DNA of 64,000 nucleotides from Zoroaster sp. YZ-2022 (taxonomy: Eukaryota > Echinodermata > Asteroidea > Forcipulatida > Zoroasteridae): assembly GCA_029582265.1 (NCBI GenBank), contig CM055822.1:39014679-39078678 (forward strand), read 5' to 3'. The translations under genes and the position numbers were made by a program. Every line of letters starts with the position of its first letter. Within the stretch, counting starts at the first letter, position 1. The notes under the pieces were generated by a model, which made no database searches, was not told the DNA's origin, and worked only from the letters and a program-made list of their open reading frames with translations. Below, one piece after another: positions 56,909 through 64,000 of the stretch.

Positions 56909-59900
56909 AAAATTTAAAATTGGGGTTTTTCTGAAAGGAGAACCTAGCTTTAAATTTTAGATATAAAATTATCGGAACTCCATGAAAACTTTAAAAGTTA
57001 TTTCCAACCATAGCACCGTTTTTTCGAAACACTGTATAGTGCTGTATTGTTTGCGGTGAAACCGCATGCAAGTTGCCGGTATTTTACAGAGGGCTAAGTG
57101 TTCATGGAGGCCGTTTAAGGTACGAAATAATTATCCAAATTCAAAAGTATGGTGTTTTTCTGAAAGGGGAGAACCTAAGCTTTAATTTAGATATATATTT
57201 ATCGGCCTCCCTTGAAAACTTTAAAAGTTATTTCCAACCATAGAAATGTTTTTTTCGTAAGACTGTATAGTGCTGTATTGTTTGCGGTGAAACCGCGTGC
57301 AAGTTGACCGTATTTTACAGAGGGCTAAGTGTCCATGGAGTCCGTTTAAGGTACGAAATAATTATCCAAATTAAAAAGTATGGTGTTTTTCTGAAAGGGG
57401 AGAACCTAAGCTTTAATTTAGATATAAAATTATCGGAATCCCTTGAAAACTTTAAAAGTTATTTCCAACCATAGAAATGTTTTTTCGTAAGACTGTATAG
57501 TGCTGTATTGTTTGCGGTGAAACCGCATGCAAGTTGACCGTATTTTACAGAGGGCTAAGTGTCCATGGAGGCCGTTTAAGGTACGAAATAATTATCCAAA
57601 TTCAAAAGTATGGTGTTTTTCTGAAAGGGGAGAACCTAAGCTTTAATTTAGATATAAAATTATCGGAATCCCTTGAAAACTTTAAAAGTTATTTCCAACC
57701 ATAGAAATGTTTTTGTAAGACTGTATAGTGCTGTATTGTTTGCGGTGAAACCGCGTTCGCGATGGCGTATTTTACAGAGGGCTAAGTGTTCATGGAGGCC
57801 GTTTAAGGTACGAAATAATTATCCAAATTCAAAAGTATGGTGTTTTTCTGAAAGGAGAACCTAAGCTTTAATTTAGATATAAAATTATCGGCCTCCTTGA
57901 AAACTTTAAAGTTATTTCCCCAACCATAGAAATGTTTTTTTCGTAAGACTGTATAGTGCTGTATTGTTTGCGGTGAAACCGCATGCAAGTTGACCGTATT
58001 TTACAGAGGGCTAAGTGTCCATGGAGGCCGTTTAAGGTACGAAATAATTATCCAAATTCAAAAGTATGGTGTTTTTCTGAAAGGGGAGAACCTAAGCTTT
58101 AATTTAGATATAAAATTATCGGCCTCCCTTGAAAATTTTAAAAGTTATTCCCAACCATAGAAATGTTTTTTTTGTAACACTGTATAGTGCTGTATTGGTT
58201 GCGGTGAAACCGCATGCAAGTTGACCGTATTTTACAGAGGGCTAAGTGTCCATGGAGTCCGTTTAAGGTACGAAATAATTATCCAAATTAAAAAGTATGG
58301 TGTTTTTCTGAAAGGGGAGAACCTAAGCTTTAATTTAGATATAAAATTATCGGAATCCCTTGAAAACTTTAAAAGTTATTTCCAACCATAGCAATGTTTT
58401 TTTTCGTAAGACTGTATAGTGCTGTATTGTTTGCGGTGAAACCGCGTGCAAGTTGCCGGTATTTTACAGAGGGCTAAGTGTTCATGGAGGCCGTTTAAGG
58501 TACGAAATAATTATCCAAATTCAAAAGTATGGTGTTTTTCTGAAAGGGGAGAACCTAAGCTTTAATTTAGATATAAAATTATCGGAATCCCTTGAAAACT
58601 TTAAAAGTTATTTCCAACCATAGAAATGTTTTTTTCGTAAGACTGTATAGTGCTGTATTGTTTGTGGTGAAACCGCGTGCAAGTTGCCGGTATTTTACAG
58701 AGGGCTAAGTGTTCATGGAGGCCGTTTAAGGTACGAAATAATTATCCAAATTCAAAAGTATGGTGTTTTTCTGAAAGGGGAGAACCTAAGCTTTAATTTA
58801 GATATATATTTATCGGCCTCCCTTGAAAATTTTAAAAGTTATTCCCAACCCTAGAAATGTTTTTTTTGTAACACTGTATAGTGCTGTATTGGTTGCGGTG
58901 AAACCGCATGCAAGTTGACCGTATTTTACAGAGGGCTAAGTGTCCATGGAGTCCGTTTAAGGTACGAAATAATTATCCAAATTAAAAAGTATGGTGTTTT
59001 TCTGAAAGGGGAGAACCTAAGCTTTAATTTAGATATAAAATTATCGGAATCCCTTGAAAACTTTAAAAGTTATTTCCAACCATAGAAATGTTTTTTTCGT
59101 AAGACTGTATAGTGCTGTATTGTTTGCGGTGAAACCGCGTGCAAGTTGCCGGTATTTTACAGAGGGCTAAGTGTTCATGGAGGCCGTTTAAGGTACGAAA
59201 TAATTATCCAAATTCAAAAGTATGGTGTTTTTCTGAAAGGGGAGAACCTAAGCTTTAATTTAGATATATATTTATTGGCCTCCCTTGAAAATTTTAAAAG
59301 TTATTCCCAACCCTAGAAATGTTTTTTTTTGTAACACTGTATAGTGCTGTATTGGTTGCGGTGAAACCGCATGCAAGTTGACCGTATTTTACAGAGGGCT
59401 AAGTGTTCATGGAGTTCGTTTAAGGTACGAAATAATTATCCAAATTCAAAAGTATGGTGTTTTTCTGAAAGGGGAGAACCTAAGCTTTAATTTAGATATA
59501 AAATTATCGGAATCCCTTGAAAACTTTAAAATTATTTCCAACCATAGAAATGTTTTTTACGTAAGACTGTATAGTGCTGTATTGTTTGCGGTGAAACCGC
59601 GTGCAAGTTGCCGGTATTTTACAGAGGGCTAAGTGTTCATGGAGGCCGTTTAAGGTACGAAATAATTATCCAAATTCAAAAGTATGGTGTTTTTCTGAAA
59701 TGGGAGAACCTAAGCTTTAATTTAGATATAAAATTATCGGAATCCCTTGAAAACTTTAAAGGTTCCAACCATAGAAATGTTTTTTCGTAAGACTGTATAG
59801 TGCTGTATTTTTTGCGGTGAAACCGCGTGCAAGTTGACCGGTATTATTTACAGAGGCTAAGTGTTCATGGAGGCCGTTTAAGGTACGAAATAATTATCCA

Positions 59901-62900
59901 AATTCAAAAGTATGGTGTTTTTCTGAAGGGAGAACCTAAGCTTTAATTTAGATATATATTTATCGGCCTCCTTGAAAACTTTAAAGTTATTCCCAACCCT
60001 AGAAATGTTGTTTCGTAAGACTGTATAGTGCTGTATTGTTTGCGGTGAAACCGCATGCAAGTTGACCGTATTTCAGATGGTTAAGTGTCCATGGAGGCCG
60101 TTTAAGGTACGAAATAATTATCCTTATTCAAAAGTATGGTGTTTTTCTGATTGGTGTGAACCTTAGCTTTAAATTAGATATAAAATTATCGGAATCCCTT
60201 GAAAACTTTAAAAGTTATTTCCAACCATAGAAATGTTTTTTCGTAAGACTGTATAGTGCTGTATTGTTTGCGGTGAAACCGCATGCAAGTTGACGGTATT
60301 TTACAGAGGGCTAAGTGTTCATGGAGGCCGTTTAAGGTACGAAATAATTATCCAAATTAAAAAGTATGGTGTTTTTCTGAAAGGGGAGAACCTAAGCTTT
60401 AATTTAGATATAAAATTATCGGAATCCCTTGAAAACTTTAAAAGTTATTTCCAACCATAGAAATGTTTTTTTTCGTAAGACTGTATAGTGCTGTATTGTT
60501 TGCGGTGAAACCGCGTGCAAGTTGCCGGTATTTTACAGAGGGCTAAGTGTTCATGGAGGCCGTTTAAGGTACGAAATAATTATCCAAATTCAAAAGTATG
60601 GTGTTTTTCTGAAAGGGGAGAACCTAAGCTTTAATTTAGATATATATTTATTGGCCTCCCTTGAAAATTTTAAAAGTTATTCCCAACCCTAGAAATGTTT
60701 TTTTTTGTAACACTGTATAGTGCTGTATTGGTTGCGGTGAAACCGCATGCAAGTTGACCGTATTTTACAGAGGGCTAAGTGTCCATGGAGTCCGTTTAAG
60801 GTACGAAATAATTATCCAAATTAAAAAGTATGGTGTTTTTCTGAAAGGGGAGAACCTAAGCTTTAATTTAGATATAAAATTATCGGAATCCCTTGAAAAC
60901 TTTAAAAGTTATTTCCAACCATAGCAATGTTTTTTTCGTAAGACTGTATAGTGCTGTATTGTTTGCGGTGAAACCGCGTGCAAGTTGCCGGTATTTTACA
61001 GAGGGCTAAGTGTTCATGGAGGCCGTTTAAGGTACGAAATAATTATCCAAATTCAAAAGTATGGTGTTTTTCTGAAAGGGGAGAACCTAAGCTTTAATTT
61101 AGATATAAAATTATCGGAATCCCTTGAAAACTTTAAAAGTTATTTCCAACCATAGCAATGTTTTTTTCGTAAGACTGTATAGTGCTGTATTGTTTGCGGT
61201 GAAACCGCATGCAAGTTGACCGTATTTTACAGAGGGCTAAGTGTCCATGGAGTCCGTTTAAGGTACGAAATAATTATCCAAATTAAAAAGTATGGTGTTT
61301 TTCTGAAAGGGGAGAACCTAAGCTTTAATTTAGATATAAAATTATCGGAATCCCTTGAAAACTTTAAAAGTTATTTCCAACCATAGAAAAGTTGTTTTCG
61401 TAAGACTGTATAGTGCTGTATTGTTTGCGGTGAAACCGCGTGCAAGTTGCCGGTATTTTACAGAGGGCTAAGTGTTCATGGAGGCCGTTTAAGGTACGAA
61501 ATAATTATCCAAATTAAAAAGTATGGTGTTTTTCTGAAAGGGGAGAACCTAAGCTTTAATTTAGATATAAAATTATCGGAATCCCTTGAAAACTTTAAAA
61601 GTTATTTCCAACCATAGAAATGTTTTTTTCGTAAGACTGTATAGTGCTGTATTGTTTGCGGTGAAACCGCGTGCAAGTTGCCGGTATTTTACAGAGGGCT
61701 AAGTGTTCATGGAGGCCGTTTAAGGTACGAAATAATTATCCAAATTCAAAAGTATGGTGTTTTTCTGAAAGGGGAGAACCTAAGCTTTAATTTAGATATA
61801 AAATTATCGGCCTCCCTTGAAAATTTTAAAAGTTATTCCCAACCATAGAAATGTTTTTTTGTAACACTGTATAGTGCTGTATTGGTTGCGGTGAAACCGC
61901 ATGCAAGTTGACCGTATTTTACAGAGGGCTAAGTGTTCATGGAGGCCGTTTAAGGTACGAAATAATTATCCAAATTCAAAAGTATGGTGTTTTTCTGAAA
62001 GGGGAGAACCTAAGCTTTAATTTAGATATATATTTATCGGCCTCCCTTGAAAACTTTAAAAGTTATTCCCAACCCTAGAAAAGTTGTTTTCGTAAGACTG
62101 TATAGTGCTGTATTGTTTGCGGTGAAACCCCATGCAAGTTGACCGTATTTTACAGAGGGCTAAGTGTCCATGGAGGCCGTTTAAGGTACGAAATAATTAT
62201 CCAAATTCAAAAGTATGGTGTTTTTCTGAAAGGGGAGAACCTAAGCTTTAATTTAGATATAAAATTATCGGAATCCCTTGAAAACTTTAAAAGTTATTTC
62301 CAACCATAGAAATGTTTTTTCGTAAGACTGTATAGTGCTGTATTGTTTGCGGTGAAACCGCATGCAAGTTGCCGGTATTTTACAGAGGGCTAAGTGTTCA
62401 TGGAGGCCGTTTAAGGTACGAAATAATTATCCAAATTCAAAAGTATGGTGTTTTTCTGAAAGGGGAGAACCTAAGCTTTAATTTAGATATAAAATTATCG
62501 GCCTCCTTGAAAACTTTAAAAGTATTCCCAACCCTAGAAATGTTTTTTTTGTAACACTGTATAGTGCTGTATTGTTTGCGGTGAAACCGCATGCAAGTTG
62601 ACCGTATTTTACAGAGGGCTAAGTGTTCATGGAGGCCGTTTAAGGTACGAAATAATTATCCAAATTCAAAAGTATGGTGTTTTTCTGAAAGGGGAGAACC
62701 TAAGCTTTAATTTAGATATAAAATTATCGGAAACCCATTGAAACTTTAAAAGTTATTCCCAACCATAGAAATGTTTTTTTGTAACACTGTATAGTGCTGT
62801 ATTGTTTGCGGTGAAACCGCATGCAAGTTGACCGTATTTTACAGAGGGCTAAGTGTCCATGGAGGCCGTTTAAGGTACGAAATAATTATCCAAATTCAAA

Positions 62901-63210
62901 AGTATGGTGTTTTTCTGAAAGGGGAGAACCTAAGCTTTAATTTAGATATAAAATTATCGGCCTCCCTTGAAAACTTTAAAAGTTATTCCCAACCATAGAA
63001 ATGTTTTTTTCGTAAGACTGTATAGTGCTGTATTGTTTGCGGTGAAACCGCGTGCAAGTTGCCGGTATTTTACAGAGGGCTAAGTGTTCATGGAGGCCGT
63101 TTAAGGTACGAAATAATTATCCAAATTCAAAAGTATGGTGTTTTTCTGAAAGGGGAGAACCTAAGCTTTAATTTAGATATAAATTTATCGGCCTCCCTTG
63201 AAAACTTTAA
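56909..63210 (+). repeat. Satellite array, ~230-bp monomer, about 27 copies
   Basis: Landmark GGGCTAAGTG recurs at 57091, 57322, 57552, 57779, 58008 and 58239, giving 227-231 base spacing, and continues to 63077. Monomers share TTTAAGGTACGAAATAATTA, CTTTAATTTAGATATA, GACTGTATAGTGCTGTATT and the hairpin GCGGTGAAACCGC. Two sets of linked variants alternate (GTGCAAGTTGCCGG versus ATGCAAGTTGACCG; GTAAGAC versus GTAACAC; GTTTGC versus GGTTGC). The first monomer and the last are partial. The array ends cleanly at 63210. Open frames in it are by-products. Confidence 0.97.
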
Positions 63211-63353
63211 GCTGTATACTCCCCAGGGAGCTCAGATGGTTTCAGGAATGATTTATGAGCCTGGTGAGCAGGGGTAATAATATAATGCGCCTTGAGCACC
63301 AGTTTGGTGGATACGTGCGCTATACAAGTCTACATTATTATTATTATTATTAT
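63211..63353 (+). repeat. SINE 3' part with (ATT)n tail
   Basis: AATGCGCCTTGAGCACCAG, TTTGGTGGATACGTGCGCTA and a terminal (ATT)n run (63334-63353) form a typical SINE/LINE 3' tail. The 60-base core recurs inverted at 49803-49860. Confidence 0.65.
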
Positions 63354-63419
63354 GTGTAAAGCTACAGTCCCACCACCCCGCTAATATGCCGCAGAGAGGC
63401 GTTAGATGCCGGCATCAAG

Positions 63420-63998
63420 AAATAAAATGACCGTGGTGTAGCGTCTGTTAACGTCTATTAACGTCTCTTAACGCCCTGATTTGTCATTGCAGTCCCACAT
63501 ACACGGCATACATACGGTATACGGCCGGCTTACAAGCACGTTAGAGGGAGGCAGACCCACGCTAGCGGGCGGCAGAGAGACGCTAATTGGCGTTGGCACT
63601 GCGCAGAGGGAGGCAAACAGGCGCTAACAGCCCGCGCACGCGCGTTAGAGGCCGGCAGACCTACGCTAGAGGGCGGCATACCCTCGTTAGGGGGCGGCAG
63701 ACCTACGGAACAGCCCCGCTAGATGGCGTGGTGTAGCGAAGTGTATAAAAAGGGCCTTCACATAGCGTCTGTCTGCCGTCCCGTAGCGTCGGTCTGCCGT
63801 CCCCTAGCGCAGTAATGCCTCCCTGATGCCGTCTGTTTCGAGTTCCGCGCCATACCACGCAACAAGGCGGCAACAACACGCTGGAAGGCGGTGGACCCTC
63901 GCACGATAACGGCAGACCCTCGCTAGATGGGGGCAGACCTGCGTTAATAGGCGTTAATAGGCGGCAAGCAAAAGTTCGCCGTTCACCCCCGCAATTAT
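63420..63998. repeat. CpG-rich block of degenerate ~20-base repeats in both orientations
   Basis: Units like GGGCGGCAGACCTACGCTAG recur from about 63541 to 63720 (AGGCAGACCCACGCTAG, GGCAAACAGGCGCTAA, GGCATACCCTCGTTAG). The inverse unit appears at 63765-63812 (AGCGTCGGTCTGCCGTCC), and the forward unit returns at 63880-63960. Shorter 10-base units TCTNTTAACG (63448-63476) and GCGTTAATAG (63932-63951) mirror each other. Base composition is far more GC-rich than the rest. The block continues to the window edge. Confidence 0.8.
63744..63752 (+). promoter_or_regulatory. TATA-box-like site in the CpG-rich block
   Basis: TATAAAAAG lies at the point where the repeat orientation switches. A transcript would run through the inverse units. 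No ORF follows in the window. Confidence 0.3.
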
Positions 63999-64000
63999 AA

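Noticed and set aside
56909..63210. CRISPR-like array or hammerhead-bearing satellite
   Set aside because: Monomers are ~230 bp with no spacer/repeat pattern in an animal genome. GAAAC occurs but there is no CTGANGA core in the monomer.
57673..63277. Recurring 60-85 residue frames in the satellite
   Set aside because: They come from the repeated monomer, have no start context and shift between monomers.

Overview
This window is from an animal (metazoan) nuclear genome, most likely a marine invertebrate. It is AT-rich and dense in transposons, with GT-AG introns, Penelope-like, L1/Tx1-like and CR1/L2-like retroelements, a piggyBac and an intron-bearing Tc1/mariner-type transposon, long microsatellites and a ~230-bp satellite. 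The mixture fits an echinoderm, hemichordate, cephalochordate or mollusc. I could not fix the species. There are two 500-base assembly gaps (37210-37709, 56409-56908).

Layout. 1-1475: decayed L1/Tx1-type LINE (zinc-knuckle ORF1, endonuclease start of ORF2). 1476-13300: mostly non-genic, with a putative signal-peptide exon (5928-5993) and two copies of an abundant repeat family (8442-10216) that ends in a hairpin plus CTAG and carries many TGACGTCA octamers. 13956-16162: a complete Tc1/mariner-like transposon with TIRs, TA duplication and a three-exon transposase broken by one frameshift. 17718-21190: the same repeat family, split by an LTR-like element (18631-21064), itself split by a 5'-truncated Penelope-like element (18653-19943) with a GIY-YIG domain and a hammerhead-like ribozyme. 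24308-29665 (minus): the best host gene, a secreted protein with a signal peptide and a PAN/apple-like domain. 25826-27000: cluster of (CA)n-associated hairpin repeats. 27108-28950: long inverted-repeat element. 33619-34393: element made of three nested palindromes. 34801-35007: ribozyme-only head-to-head Penelope insertion with target duplication. 38242-41630: more inverted-repeat elements and minus-strand copies of the abundant family. 42295-42744: 150 uninterrupted GAA units. 43040-45386: second Penelope-like element with RT and GIY-YIG remnants, inserted against the end of a minus-strand CxxKC gene remnant. 46238-48646: piggyBac element with TTAA duplications. 51541-54600 (minus): decayed CR1/L2-like LINE. 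56909-63210: ~230-bp satellite array. 63420-63998: CpG-rich block of degenerate ~20-bp repeats in both orientations around a TATA box.

Almost all recognisable coding sequence belongs to mobile elements, and all of it is broken by frameshifts, stops or truncation. The host content is a few small exons: the PAN-type gene on the minus strand and a possible small secreted protein on the plus strand (5936-5993, 22519-22566, 40742-40860) whose exons join in compatible phases. The insertions nest cleanly, so relative ages can be read: abundant repeat, then LTR-like element, then Penelope.
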